This document shows, piece by piece, positions 1 to 9,348 of a DNA stretch of 64,000 nt (within the stretch, counting starts at the first letter, position 1; the number at the start of each line of letters is the position of its first letter). The stretch comes from Halomonas sp. BDJS001 (GTDB lineage Bacteria; Pseudomonadota; Gammaproteobacteria; Pseudomonadales; Halomonadaceae). The stretch spans positions 2,914,001-2,978,000 of the forward strand of contig NZ_CP110535.1 of assembly GCF_026104355.1 (NCBI RefSeq), written 5' to 3'. The notes under the pieces are model-generated. The model did no database searches. It saw only the letters and a list, made by a program, of their open reading frames with translations, and had not been told where the DNA came from. The position numbers and the translations under genes were made by a program.

Positions 1-443
1 AGGGTTAAATCCTCAACGTTCAACTCCCCCATACGCACGCCGTTGCGCGCCTGTGGCGGCAGCAGGTAAGCCCCTCTCGACATTGACTCAGCGCCACCTG
101 CCAGCGCTAAGCGGCTATCCCCCATGGCAATCTGCTGGGCGGCTGAAACCACCGCCTGTACGCCTGAACCACACAGCCGATTGATGTTGAACGCCCCGGC
201 CTCTTTCGGCACGCCAGCTTCGAGGGCAATATGGCGCGCCAGATAGGCATCCTGGGGGCCGGTGGTAATAATATGGCCGTATACCGAGTGATCGATATCG
301 CCGCCCTCAACGCCTGCCCGGCGCAACGCCTCTTTGGCGGTGATCGCCCCCAGTTCAAACGGCGCCTTGGTTGAGAGCGACCCGCCAAAACTCCCGATCG
401 CGGTTCGTGCACCGCCTAATATCACTACATCATCCAACCGCAT
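1..443 (-). CDS. Acetyl-CoA acetyltransferase / thiolase, N-terminal part (cut by window edge)
   Basis: The reading frame starts with ATG at 443 and runs off the left edge without a stop, giving about 147 residues. The N-terminus (MRLDDVVILGGARTAIGSFG) is typical of thiolases. The acyl-accepting cysteine is Cys91 in NRLCGSGVQA, followed by the family's GGAESMSRGAY segment. Thiolases cleave 3-ketoacyl-CoA or condense acetyl-CoA in the cytosol. The gene lies 48 bp after the acyl-CoA dehydrogenase stop on the same strand, so it is probably the last visible gene of a catabolic operon. The C-terminal His and second Cys lie outside the window, and substrate chain length cannot be read. Confidence 0.93.
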   Translation of the reverse strand, partial: MRLDDVVILGGARTAIGSFGGSLSTKAPFELGAITAKEALRRAGVEGGDIDHSVYGHIITTGPQDAYLARHIALEAGVPKEAGAFNINRLCGSGVQAVVSAAQQIAMGDSRLALAGGAESMSRGAYLLPPQARNGVRMGELNVEDLT

Positions 444-491
444 GGCTCTCTCCTGTGTTCAAACGCCTTGCTTTTTCATTCAATCACATAG

Positions 492-1639
492 CTAAGCCAC
501 TTTGCCCAGCAGCGAGCGGGCGACCACTTCTTTCATGATCTCTGAGCTGCCGGCATAAATCGTTTGTACTCGGGCATCCAGATAAAAGCGTGAAATGGGA
601 TATTCGTGGGTGTAGCCGTAACCGCCGAATAGCTGCAGGCAGCGATCCACCGCTTGACACTGCAGCTCGCTGAGCTGAAGTTTTAAAATCGCCGCATCCG
701 TGCTGCTCATGGTGCCCTGGCGGTACTTTTCGACGCAGTGCTCAAAGTAGGCGCGGGCTACGTCCAACTGGGCTTTGATCTCTGCCAAGGTAAAGCGGGT
801 ATTTTGAAAATCCGCCACCCGCTGTCCAAACGCTTGACGCTGCTGTACGTACTCCAACGTCAGCGCCAACGCTCCTTCTACAGCGCCCAACGCCTGAGCT
901 CCGACTCCCAGGCGCTCACGGGGCAGTTCCTGCATTAAGTAGCGAAACCCAGCACCCTCTTCACCCAGCAGCGCATCATGGGGTAGCTGCATCCGATCAA
1001 AGGCAAGCTCGGCGGTGTCGCTGGCGTGCTGACCGATCTTTTAATCGGCTTACCCCGCGAGAAGCCAGATAAGTGGGTATCGACCAAAAACAGCGAGACC
1101 CCTTTGGCACCGGCGACGGGATCCGTTTTGGCACACACAATGACTAAGTCGGCAAACTGGCCGTTGGTGATAAAGATTTTGCTGCCGTTTAACTCCCAGC
1201 CCTCGGCAGTGCGCTTTGCGCGGGTTCTCATTGACGCAAGATCACTCCCCGCATGGGGTTCGGTCATCGCGATGGCGCCAAGATATTCACCACGAGCCAT
1301 GGCAGGCAGCCACTGCTCCCGCTGAGCAGCTGTTCCCAAATTTTGTAGGTAGGGCATCACGATATTGGCGTGAATATTATAAGCGCTGGCCAGGCCACCA
1401 AACCCTTGGCGGGACAACTCTTCCAGCGCCAGCTGGGTGATGGCAATATCAGCGCCCGATCCGCCATGCTGTTCGTCCAGGTCAATACCGAGCAGGCCCG
1501 CAGCACCCAGCGCATGCCACAGCGAGCGGGGTATTTCGCCTGAGGCCTCCCACTCATCATAGTAAGGGGCGACCTCCTGACGGAGGCAGCGTTTGATCAT
1601 GGCGTGAAACAGTTCGGTCGTTTGCGCGTCCATGCTCAC
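492..1639 (-). CDS. Acyl-CoA dehydrogenase, frameshifted
   Basis: Two overlapping frames together encode one 382-residue FAD-dependent acyl-CoA dehydrogenase, the usual family length. The N-terminal part (1639 down to about 1043) holds the FAD/substrate segment AIAMTEPHAGSDLASMRTRA. The C-terminal part holds CLQLFGGYGYTHEYPISRFY and IYAGSSEIMKEV. The frames join if the T4 run at 1039-1042 (A4 on the coding strand) has one more base, which turns GKPIKRSVST into GKPIKKIGQHA as expected for the family. The position where short/medium-chain enzymes carry the catalytic Glu (YEGT) is Ala here, so the base must lie elsewhere, as in isovaleryl- or long-chain-type enzymes. Its start overlaps the ligase stop by 4 bp, indicating translational coupling. 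Confidence 0.9.
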
Positions 1640-3216
1640 CCCTTGAGCTCTTGGCGTAGATGGCGCTTGAGAATTTTGCCTGCGGTACTCTTGGGTAGCG
1701 CATCGGCAAAGAGGATGCGCTTAGGTACTTTATAAGGCGCCATCAGCGTTTTTGCATGATGGATCAGCTCCTCCTCGCTTGCCTCTTGGCCCTCTTTCAG
1801 TACCACCACTGCCGTAATGGCTTCGATCCACTTCTCATCCGGCTGGCCGATCACCGCCACTTCGGATACCGCCGGGTGCTTGAATAGCCCCTCCTCTACT
1901 TCACGGCTAGCCACCAGCACGCCGCCGGTATTGATCACGTCCTTGATCCGGTCAACAACGTATAAGTAGCCCGCTTCATCAAAGTAGCCCATATCCCCGG
2001 AGTGGAACCAACCACCCTGGAAGGCTTCTTCAGTCATCGCCGGTTTATCCCAGTACCCTTTCATCAATTGCGGCGAGCGGTGGACGATTTCACCATGCTC
2101 GCCGGGTGGGACGTCATTCATATCGAGATCGACGATGCGGGTTTCCACCGTCAGAATGGGCCGCCCGGCAGACGCTGGGCGCTCGGCGTGCTCTTCAGGG
2201 CGCAACACGGTAGCCAAGGGGGCAATTTCGCTCTGTCCATAACAGTTGTATAGCCCTACGCCCGGTATACGCTGCTGAAGCTCCTCCAGTACCGGCACCG
2301 GCATAATCGAAGCACCGTAATAGGCTTTATTGAGAGCGCTTAAATCAAAGCGATCAAATTCAGCGTGGCGCAGCAGGCTGATCCAGACCGTGGGCGGGGC
2401 AAAAAATGACGCAATCTGATGCTCAGCTATGGCGCTCAAGCACAGCTCGGGAAGCGGCGCCTCTAGCAAATAGACAGGTGCGCCTAGCAACAGCGCCGGC
2501 ATGAGAAAGACGTGCATTTGCGCTGAGTGGTAGAGCGGCAGCGCGGCGAGCATTGCCTCGCTGCCTTTGATATCCAGCTCGACCATACAAGCCATATATT
2601 CGGCCATCAGTGCCTGATGGGTCATCATCGCGGCCTTAGGCGCGGCGGTGGTGCCTGAGGTGTAGAGCAGTTGGGCAAGATTTATGCCGTCGACCGTTAC
2701 GTTGGGCTCTTCGCTACTCTTTTCACTATTGGGCGCTTCACTACTGGATCCTGAAACTGCATGAGCGAGTACATCAAAGCTTTTCGCATCCCGCCCCTGA
2801 TCCGCATGCAGGGTGCCCATCATGGTTAGATCCAAGCCTTCGGTCGCGGCACTTACTTTGTCGGCGAGGCTGATATCGCTGAGCAGGCCAGTTGCTCCCG
2901 ACTGGTCAAGAATATAGCGCAGCTCATCGCTGCTTAAAGCGAAATTGATCGGCACATGCACCAACCCCGCTTTAGCAGCGGCAAGCCAGGCGATGACATA
3001 GGCATCAGAGTTTTTGCCATACACAGCCAGCCGATCACCTGGCGTAAGCCCGGCTGCCAGCAGGCCATTGGCTACGCGGTTGGCTGCCTGGTTGAGCGTT
3101 TGATAGCGCCATTGGCGCTCGCCAAATACCAGCGCCAGCTGGTGAGAATATTTTCGCGCGCTGCGGTTTAGAGCAGCCCCGATACTGTTTTGCTGAATAA
3201 CCGACGTTTCCGGCAT
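1636..3216 (-). CDS. AMP-dependent acyl-CoA ligase
   Basis: 526 residues of the ANL superfamily, which activates a carboxylic acid to acyl-AMP and then to the CoA thioester. Visible motifs are the phosphate loop YTSGTTAAPKAA, the YNCYGQSE substrate/adenine motif, the WFHSGDMGYFDEAGYLYVVDRIKD hinge region and the catalytic lysine in PKSTAGKILK near the C-terminus. A serine/glutamate-rich insertion around residues 155-170 precedes the phosphate loop. It sits between the binding protein (39 bp upstream) and the dehydrogenase (4-bp overlap), so it likely activates the substrate that this operon degrades. The substrate is not evident: short or branched fatty acids or aromatic acids are possible. 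Confidence 0.9.
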   Translation of the reverse strand: MPETSVIQQNSIGAALNRSARKYSHQLALVFGERQWRYQTLNQAANRVANGLLAAGLTPGDRLAVYGKNSDAYVIAWLAAAKAGLVHVPINFALSSDELRYILDQSGATGLLSDISLADKVSAATEGLDLTMMGTLHADQGRDAKSFDVLAHAVSGSSSEAPNSEKSSEEPNVTVDGINLAQLLYTSGTTAAPKAAMMTHQALMAEYMACMVELDIKGSEAMLAALPLYHSAQMHVFLMPALLLGAPVYLLEAPLPELCLSAIAEHQIASFFAPPTVWISLLRHAEFDRFDLSALNKAYYGASIMPVPVLEELQQRIPGVGLYNCYGQSEIAPLATVLRPEEHAERPASAGRPILTVETRIVDLDMNDVPPGEHGEIVHRSPQLMKGYWDKPAMTEEAFQGGWFHSGDMGYFDEAGYLYVVDRIKDVINTGGVLVASREVEEGLFKHPAVSEVAVIGQPDEKWIEAITAVVVLKEGQEASEEELIHHAKTLMAPYKVPKRILFADALPKSTAGKILKRHLRQELKG

Positions 3217-3255
3217 GCCAAATCCTCTGAGTTGTTGTAGTGAGTTGGCAAAGAC

Positions 3256-4509
3256 TTAACTGTTTACCAGCGGGCAGACACTCTCTGAAAGCGGACGGAA
3301 GGCCTCATCTGCAGGAATGGTGCGAATAACATGAAAGAGATCATCCTCATCCTGCGACTCTTCGGGTGTTTTCACTTCGACTAAATACATATCGTGAACC
3401 ATGCGGCCATCCGCGCGGATGTAGCCACCGGTGGCGAAGATGTCGTTAATGGGGGTATCAGCCATTTGCTGACGGACGGTTTGGGTGTCATCGGTGCCGG
3501 TAGCTTCAATCGCTTCAAGGTAGTGGCGAGTACTGGAATAGAGACCCGCGTGTACCATGGTAGGCATGCTGCCGGTACGCTCACGGAAACGCTCCGCCCA
3601 GGCCCGGGTTTCTTCGTTTAAATCGTAGTACCACGCTTTGGTAAACTGCAGACCCTGCGCGTTCTCCAAGCCAATGCTGCGTATATCAGTACTAAACAGC
3701 ACCATGCCCGCCAGAATCTGCCCTGCCTGGGTAATGCCGAATTCCCCTGCTGTCTGCACCGCGTTGATCGTATCGCCACCCGCGTTATTCAGCGCAATGA
3801 CATCAGCGCCGGAAGCCTGGGCCTGGAGCATAAAGGAGGAGAAGTCACTGCTGGGGAAAGGGTGGCGAGCGCTGCCCACGATAGTCCCGCCATTTTTAGT
3901 CACCACTCTCGTGACGTCGGCTTCCAGTGCATGGCCAAAGGAGTAGTCAGCGCTTAACAGATACCAATTTTTGTGACCCTCATCGGTGATCGCCTTTGCC
4001 GTACCGTTGGACATCGCCCAGGTGTCATAAACCCAGTGAATGTGATTGGGCGAACAGTGCTCATTGGTAATAGCTGAAGAGACAGCACCATTGACCAACC
4101 CAAGTTTATCCGCCTCTTCCAGCAGGCTCACCGCCGCCAGAGTGACAGAAGATGCCACTAGCCCGGTGACCATATCGACGTTACGCTCATCGATCCACTC
4201 ACGGACGACGCTTGAGCCTACATCCGGACTATTACGGTCATCGGCGCTAAACACCACAATATTGGCTCCGTTGACGCTGCCGCCCATATCTTCAATCGCC
4301 ATATTGATAGCGTCTTCACCCAACGGGCCAATGGGGTCGCGGTAAACGCCCGACATATCGGCTAAATAACCAATACGGATTTCGTTATCAGAGATACCCT
4401 CAGCAGCGACAGTAACTGACGCATAGCTGGCCATCAGAACGGCAGCGGCGAGGGTTGAAGTAGCAAAACGGTGAGATGGCCGGTGAGATGAACGATAAGA
4501 TAGTTGCAT
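3256..4509 (-). CDS. ABC-type branched-chain-amino-acid-like substrate-binding protein
   Basis: 417 residues with an N-terminal signal sequence (about residues 1-35, basic start then a hydrophobic stretch ending AAVLMASYASVTVAA). The mature part begins EIRIGYLADMSGVYRDPIGP, typical of type I periplasmic binding proteins of the LivJ/Peripla_BP_6 family. VFSADDRNSPDVGSSVVREWID and DMVTGLVASSVTLA are family-like segments. It is the first gene of the acyl-CoA catabolic operon and should deliver the substrate in the periplasm. No permease or ATPase gene is adjacent in this window, which is unusual for a Liv-type system. Confidence 0.88.
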   Translation of the reverse strand: MQLSYRSSHRPSHRFATSTLAAAVLMASYASVTVAAEGISDNEIRIGYLADMSGVYRDPIGPLGEDAINMAIEDMGGSVNGANIVVFSADDRNSPDVGSSVVREWIDERNVDMVTGLVASSVTLAAVSLLEEADKLGLVNGAVSSAITNEHCSPNHIHWVYDTWAMSNGTAKAITDEGHKNWYLLSADYSFGHALEADVTRVVTKNGGTIVGSARHPFPSSDFSSFMLQAQASGADVIALNNAGGDTINAVQTAGEFGITQAGQILAGMVLFSTDIRSIGLENAQGLQFTKAWYYDLNEETRAWAERFRERTGSMPTMVHAGLYSSTRHYLEAIEATGTDDTQTVRQQMADTPINDIFATGGYIRADGRMVHDMYLVEVKTPEESQDEDDLFHVIRTIPADEAFRPLSESVCPLVNS

Positions 4510-4685
4510 TGTTATGTGGCTCTCTTTTGTTGTTATTAAAGGGTGTTATTGAATCAAGCACAGCGACGTTGCACGCCATAGCTTGCGTTCATCTTAGGCG
4601 CTAATAAGCGCCAGCTGTTTACCTATCAAGCCAGATTTTTTGCAATTCGTGCCATTTCCTTGCGTCCATCATCTTTAACACACCA

Positions 4686-4715
4686 TTAGTCGATGCTTGC
4701 GCATACCGTTACAAT
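4686..4715 (+). promoter_or_regulatory. Candidate tatD promoter
   Basis: TTAGTC at 4686-4691 and TACAAT at 4710-4715 are spaced 18 bp. Transcription from here would start downstream of the TTG at 4697, which favours the TTG at 4748 as the tatD start. This is a weak match found by eye. Confidence 0.25.
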
Positions 4716-4747
4716 GGTGCTTTTGCATATTGAACGGGGAGACACCT

Positions 4748-5599
4748 TTGGCCACCGCTTATGCCGATGATTTTTTACCCGAAGCGCTTCAGTTTCGCCC
4801 TAGCGCCCCTTTGGTGGATATCGGCGCTAACTTGACCCATGAAAGCTTCGGGCGTGATCTTGAGGCGGTTATCCAGCGTGCCCGGGCGGCGCAGGTAACC
4901 ACCATGATCGTCACCGGCACCGACCTGACCCACGCCGAGCAAGCGGTTGCGCTGGCCAAGCAGTATCCGGGCCTCTACGCCACAGCGGGAGTGCATCCTC
5001 ACGACGCCAGTCGCTGGGATGACAACCTTGAGCGCGCCATGGCGGCCCTGCATGCCATGCCGGAAGTCGTCGCCGTAGGCGAGTGTGGCTTGGATTTTAA
5101 TCGCAACTTCTCAACGCCCCAGGAGCAGGAGCGGGCCTTTGAAGCACAGCTGGCACTGGCAGCAGAAAGCGGTTTGCCGCTGTTTTTGCACGAGCGGGAT
5201 GCGGGCCAGCGTATGCGCGAAATCCTGCATGCGTGGCGAGACGACATCAGCCGCGCGGTAGTGCACTGTTTTACCGCTGACCGCGATACGCTGTTTGGTT
5301 ATCTCGACCTAGACTTGCATATAGGCCTGACCGGTTGGATTTGCGACGAGCGGCGCGGTCATCATTTGCGCCCTCTGGTAAGCGATATACCGCTTGAGCG
5401 ATTAATGGTGGAAACCGACTGCCCTTATCTGTTACCCCGCAACCTACCGGCGAAGTTAAAGGGTCGCCGGCACGAACCGGCGTTGCTACCGTGGATTGTT
5501 CGCGAGATCGCCCAGTGGCAAGGTATTAGCGAAACTGAGCTAGGCGCGGCAACCACACAGACCGCCCAGCGTTTTTTCCGTCTTCCCACGGAATCTTAA
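4748..5599 (+). CDS. tatD: TatD family metal-dependent DNase
   Basis: 283 residues from a TTG start at 4748, chosen because GGGGAG lies 6-11 bp upstream and the family start matches. An in-frame TTG at 4697 would add 17 unrelated residues. TatD enzymes are metal-dependent TIM-barrel deoxyribonucleases with 3'-5' exonuclease activity, implicated in repair of oxidised DNA. Metal ligands are visible in GVHPHDASRW, GECGLDFNRNFSTPQ (Glu), LFLHERDAG, VVHCFTADRD and MVETDCPYLLPRN (Asp). The DIGANLTHESF start resembles TatD itself rather than YcfH or YjjV. The next gene follows after 13 bp on the same strand. Confidence 0.92.
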   Translation: MATAYADDFLPEALQFRPSAPLVDIGANLTHESFGRDLEAVIQRARAAQVTTMIVTGTDLTHAEQAVALAKQYPGLYATAGVHPHDASRWDDNLERAMAALHAMPEVVAVGECGLDFNRNFSTPQEQERAFEAQLALAAESGLPLFLHERDAGQRMREILHAWRDDISRAVVHCFTADRDTLFGYLDLDLHIGLTGWICDERRGHHLRPLVSDIPLERLMVETDCPYLLPRNLPAKLKGRRHEPALLPWIVREIAQWQGISETELGAATTQTAQRFFRLPTES

Positions 5600-5612
5600 C
5601 AGGAGTATTAGC

Positions 5613-6092
5613 GTGGTCGATTATCCAGGGTTTATAGCCATAGAGACAGGCGAAGACGATGGCCTTCCGCTAGCCATTGCCTGGTCGCTGCCCGATGGCC
5701 GTGTAAAACAGACATTGATTCAGCCGGACGATAGCTGGATCAAAGAAGATACCAATGCCATGGGCGCTTACAGCATGGAAGAGCTGGAGAGCTTAGGGGT
5801 TAGTCCGCTTGAGGTAATTCGCGAGCTTGAGAACGACCACTTCTCCGCCACGCTGTATACCAGCGACAATGGCGACGACGAAGCGGCACTAGCGCGCCTT
5901 TTTGACACCTACGGGCTTGATCCTTTTGTTGAGCTAGCCCCAGCGTCGGTGCTCTACCCTTCACTTGCCCCAGGCGAATGGCACCGCCAACGGCGCGAAA
6001 CGTTCAGCGAGCTTGGGCTGGAGCCAATGCGCCCCGAACATGAGCTTGAAGTTATGCTATCGATGCATCAGCGCCTGACCGAGGAGGATTAA
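5613..6092 (+). CDS. Hypothetical protein with a degenerate DnaQ/RNase-H-like exonuclease look
   Basis: 159 residues from a GTG start preceded by AGGAG. I do not recognise a named family with certainty. The layout resembles a DEDD exonuclease fold: a first strand (FIAIETGEDDGLPLAIAW) where exonucleases have a DxE motif, a GVSPLEVIRELEN helix, a YTSDNGDDEAALARLF segment where the second Asp is expected, and a His-containing C-terminal helix. The first catalytic Asp would be Ala, so nuclease activity is doubtful. It is co-directional with tatD (13 bp gap) and its stop overlaps the epmC stop by 4 bp. Confidence 0.7.
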   Translation: MVDYPGFIAIETGEDDGLPLAIAWSLPDGRVKQTLIQPDDSWIKEDTNAMGAYSMEELESLGVSPLEVIRELENDHFSATLYTSDNGDDEAALARLFDTYGLDPFVELAPASVLYPSLAPGEWHRQRRETFSELGLEPMRPEHELEVMLSMHQRLTEED

Positions 6093-6691
6093 GCCGACAG
6101 CGCTTTATCCCTTTCATCCAAGGTGGCATGAGCCTGTGCCACGGCTTCCGCTAACGTCGCCTGGTCAGAGTAGTAACCTCTAAGCGCCACCTGAAAGGCG
6201 TTGGCGCGAGCTGGCAAGCCCTTTTCCAAATAGCGTTGGGCGCGGGCCTCTACTCGCGCCGCAAAAGCCGCTATATCCACCTCGATATCGCCGCCTAAAT
6301 TATCCACGCTGACATGGAACACCCGACCACAGGCACGGGTAAAAATAGACTCCAGCGCCTGTGGGGCTATTTCAGCCTGCTCGAATGCCCTCTGCTGTTC
6401 GGCATTACGGCCATCTGGGCAATACCAGTAGCCGTAATCCTCCAACTGGCGTCGCTTTTCACCGGCAATACACCAATGACTGATTTCGTGCAGCGCACTG
6501 GCATAGTAGCCCCGCGCAAAGATAACTTGATGATAAGGGGTTTCACTGTTAGCGGGCCGATAGAGAGGCTCGTCCCCGCCTCGAACCAATCGGGTTTGAT
6601 AGCGCTCAGCAAAAACCCCGTCGAAAAGCGCGGTAATATCGGTTAGCGTCCATCGATCCTGCGTATCACTCACATTGACCTCGTTTGTCAT
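6089..6691 (-). CDS. epmC: Elongation factor P hydroxylase
   Basis: 200 residues of the EpmC (formerly YfcM) family, which hydroxylates the beta-lysyl-modified lysine of translation factor EF-P in the cytosol, completing the EpmA/EpmB pathway. The diagnostic block YASALHEISHWCIAGEKRRQ followed by EDYGYWYCPDGRN is intact and holds the HExxH-like metal-binding residues. It is convergent with the preceding gene, and the two stop codons overlap by 4 bp. efp, epmA and epmB are not in this window. Confidence 0.93.
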   Translation of the reverse strand: MTNEVNVSDTQDRWTLTDITALFDGVFAERYQTRLVRGGDEPLYRPANSETPYHQVIFARGYYASALHEISHWCIAGEKRRQLEDYGYWYCPDGRNAEQQRAFEQAEIAPQALESIFTRACGRVFHVSVDNLGGDIEVDIAAFAARVEARAQRYLEKGLPARANAFQVALRGYYSDQATLAEAVAQAHATLDERDKALSA

Positions 6692-6809
6692 TGGTTTTGA
6701 GACATTATACCTGCACAGTTAACGCAAGCTAACGGCTAGCCCCAAAGGCAGTCGCTCCTGCTAATATAGCGGCCTTTCATAGCAAATTTTACCCATTAGG
6801 AGTCAACAA

Positions 6810-8228
6810 GTGGGCGGTTTTACTCAAAACGTTAGATCAGTGTACTGGCCAGAAACCCGAGCCTTAATCTTTTTGGCACTGCCTATTTGTGGTGCCCAGC
6901 TGGCTCAGGCGGGGATGAGCGTTGTCGATGTGATGATGACCGGCCGACATAATGCCACGTCCCTTGCCGCCGTATCGGTGGGTTCGAGTCTATGGATGCC
7001 GCTCATGCTCTTTATGACCGGCACTTTGATGGGGCTGACACCCATAGTGGCTCATTTGCTAGGCGGGCAGCGCAATACGGCTATCCGCCCGGCCGTCCAC
7101 CAGGCGCTGTGGGTCGCGCTAGTGCTAGGCGCCGTAGCTGCAGTGCTGCTTTGGTCGGCCATCATGCCGATATTTGAATTGATGAGCGTGCCACCAGCGG
7201 TCGCCAGCCAATCTGCCGCCTATTTGTCAGCCATCGCTTTTGGCATGCCGGGGATCGCCCTCTTTCAGGCGCTTAGAGCGTTCTCCGATGGCATGAATCA
7301 TACCCGCCCGGCGCTATGGATCAGCTTGGTCGGTTTAAGCGTGAATATTCCTGCCAACTACCTCTTGATCTACGGCGGTGATGGCTTGGTTGATCTATTT
7401 GGCCCCGTGGTTCCCACTAGTTTGCAACAGTTACCTGCCTTGGGCGCTTTTGGCTGTGGCATTGCGACGGCACTCTCCATGTGGACGATGGCGCTGGCGA
7501 TGGCCTACTACACGCGCAGAGGAAGTACTTATAAAAGCGTTGCGATTTGGCACAAACTGACACCGCCCCAATGGCTAGGTATACGTGAATTAGTGGTGGT
7601 GGGCGTTCCCATTGGCGTGGCCATTTTTGTTGAAGTAACCCTGTTCACGCTCATTGCACTCTTCATTGCCAGCTTTGGTGAGGTCACGGTAGGTGCCCAC
7701 CAAATAGCGCTAAGTTTCACCTCCATTCTGTTTATGCTGCCCCTGTCGCTTAGTATGGCGCTGACCGTAAGAGTCGGTAACACCCTCGGTCAGCAACGCT
7801 TGGCACACGCCCGTAAAGTTGCCTGGAATGGTATTGTTATTAGTGTCATCGTTGCAGCTATTAACAGCGTCCTGCTATGGGTAAGTGCCGTACCGGTGAT
7901 TGCACTTTACACCTCCAATAGTGAGATACAGGCGTTAGCGCTCTCGATCATTGCCTTGGCCGTTATTTTCCAACTCTCCGACTCGTTACAGGTCAATTTA
8001 GCAGGCGCCTTACGCGGCTATAAAGATACTCGCATTGTGATGGTGATTACGGTGCTCTCGTACTGGTTCGTAGGGCTCGGCGGCGGCCACTGGCTGGGCT
8101 CTCATGGAGTGGGTGACATGGTTGCTCCACTTGGGGTGCATGGCTACTGGATTGGCTTGATCGCGGGCCTAAGCACTGCGGCCCTACTACTTGGCTGGCG
8201 TTTACAGCGTATTAGCATTCGGGGGTGA
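6810..8228 (+). CDS. MATE family multidrug efflux transporter (NorM-like)
   Basis: 472 residues from a GTG start with AGGAG 7-11 bp upstream. The protein is almost entirely hydrophobic, with about twelve membrane segments in two homologous halves. MATE landmarks include PICGAQLAQAGMSVVDVMMTG at the start, GMPGIALFQALRAFSDGMNHT, and the second-half VGVPIGVAIFVEVTLFTLIALFIASFG. Family members export cationic drugs in exchange for Na+ or H+ across the inner membrane. The stop overlaps the next gene's GTG by 4 bp, so the two are translationally coupled. Confidence 0.93.
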   Translation: MGGFTQNVRSVYWPETRALIFLALPICGAQLAQAGMSVVDVMMTGRHNATSLAAVSVGSSLWMPLMLFMTGTLMGLTPIVAHLLGGQRNTAIRPAVHQALWVALVLGAVAAVLLWSAIMPIFELMSVPPAVASQSAAYLSAIAFGMPGIALFQALRAFSDGMNHTRPALWISLVGLSVNIPANYLLIYGGDGLVDLFGPVVPTSLQQLPALGAFGCGIATALSMWTMALAMAYYTRRGSTYKSVAIWHKLTPPQWLGIRELVVVGVPIGVAIFVEVTLFTLIALFIASFGEVTVGAHQIALSFTSILFMLPLSLSMALTVRVGNTLGQQRLAHARKVAWNGIVISVIVAAINSVLLWVSAVPVIALYTSNSEIQALALSIIALAVIFQLSDSLQVNLAGALRGYKDTRIVMVITVLSYWFVGLGGGHWLGSHGVGDMVAPLGVHGYWIGLIAGLSTAALLLGWRLQRISIRG

Positions 8229-9220
8229 AAATGGGCCGGTGGAGAAACCATTCTCTCGCAATCATCTCAAGTGCACTCCTGGCTGGCTGTGGCGACAATC
8301 CCACTGAGCAGCGATGGCAGAGCTATCATCAACAGCTTGCCAATGACCTTGCCGTGACGGACATCAAACGAACGGATCCCGGTAATATCGGTGACTTCCC
8401 CGAGCGCCCTGATCGGGTTATAGCGATCCCTGAGACTCGGGATAGCCTACTGAATGTATACGCTTTGCGTGAATGCCAAATAACCTCCCTGGTTGCCGCA
8501 CGGAATAACCAGCTAGGCCGAGTCGCGCCGCCCAGCCAACAGTGGTTATATGAGCGCACCCTCTGGCAACGGCTGAGCACCTGTTTGAATAGCGAGGTTC
8601 CCGATCAGTTAAGCGATGAGGATCGTACCCGCCTAGAGCAATTAACAGTGACTAAAACAGGCCAACTGCCGGCGGTAAGCTGGAACGCTATTTTTGATTC
8701 CAGCGAGTGGGTGAAGAGCTTCTCACGAGCAAGCCAACCTTTATCTAACGTCGATGAAACTGCTATTAAGGAGCAGCTTGACGCCATCGATTATTTACAG
8801 CAAATGACAGATCACCAGTTTGACCGCAGTTGGGTGCAAGACTCTTCAACCCTTGAAAACCATTTAAAAACCCTGCAAGAGCGCCCCCTAACCGCCGAAG
8901 TGTTGCGCGCCCTGCTACTCGCCACTCAACGCTTAACTGAAGCAAGCGCGTTGTTAGCTCGGCACAGCGATACCAATCGCTGCTTGACTCATTGGGAGTC
9001 GCAGCCGCTTGAGCGTTTAGCAAGCGTAGCCAGGCAGTGGTTAACAGCGATTAATCGCTTAATCGATGCCCAGCAGGTAGACAAGCCAAAGGCGGTTCAA
9101 CGCTATCAAGCACGTTGGCTTTCGCTGATAAATAGCCAAGCGCCCTGGCGTCAGTTCCAGCAAGCACTTCTGGAGCACCAAGCGCTACGAGCACAGTTTT
9201 CACTTTGTTCAAACAATTAA
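8225..9220 (+). CDS. DUF3080 family predicted lipoprotein
   Basis: 331 residues from GTG at 8225 (ATG at 8231 is an alternative), overlapping the MATE stop. The N-terminus MKMGRWRNHSLAIISSALLAGC is a lipoprotein signal with the Cys of the LLAGC lipobox, so the mature protein should be lipid-anchored in the envelope. The segment LRECQITSLVAARNNQLGRVAPPSQQWLYE is what I recall as characteristic of DUF3080 proteins. The remainder is mostly helical and rich in Gln and Leu. The function is unknown. Coupling to a MATE pump is the only contextual clue. Confidence 0.8.
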   Translation: MKMGRWRNHSLAIISSALLAGCGDNPTEQRWQSYHQQLANDLAVTDIKRTDPGNIGDFPERPDRVIAIPETRDSLLNVYALRECQITSLVAARNNQLGRVAPPSQQWLYERTLWQRLSTCLNSEVPDQLSDEDRTRLEQLTVTKTGQLPAVSWNAIFDSSEWVKSFSRASQPLSNVDETAIKEQLDAIDYLQQMTDHQFDRSWVQDSSTLENHLKTLQERPLTAEVLRALLLATQRLTEASALLARHSDTNRCLTHWESQPLERLASVARQWLTAINRLIDAQQVDKPKAVQRYQARWLSLINSQAPWRQFQQALLEHQALRAQFSLCSNN

Positions 9221-9348
9221 AAAGCGTAGAACCCTTAACCTTATGAGCAACTTGTGCTATTGGTGAATAATGAAGCAAGATGAATAACGACGCACACCAA
9301 ACATCTGCTTCACCAACGTGATGACCACGCAGCACAAGGAGGGACACA

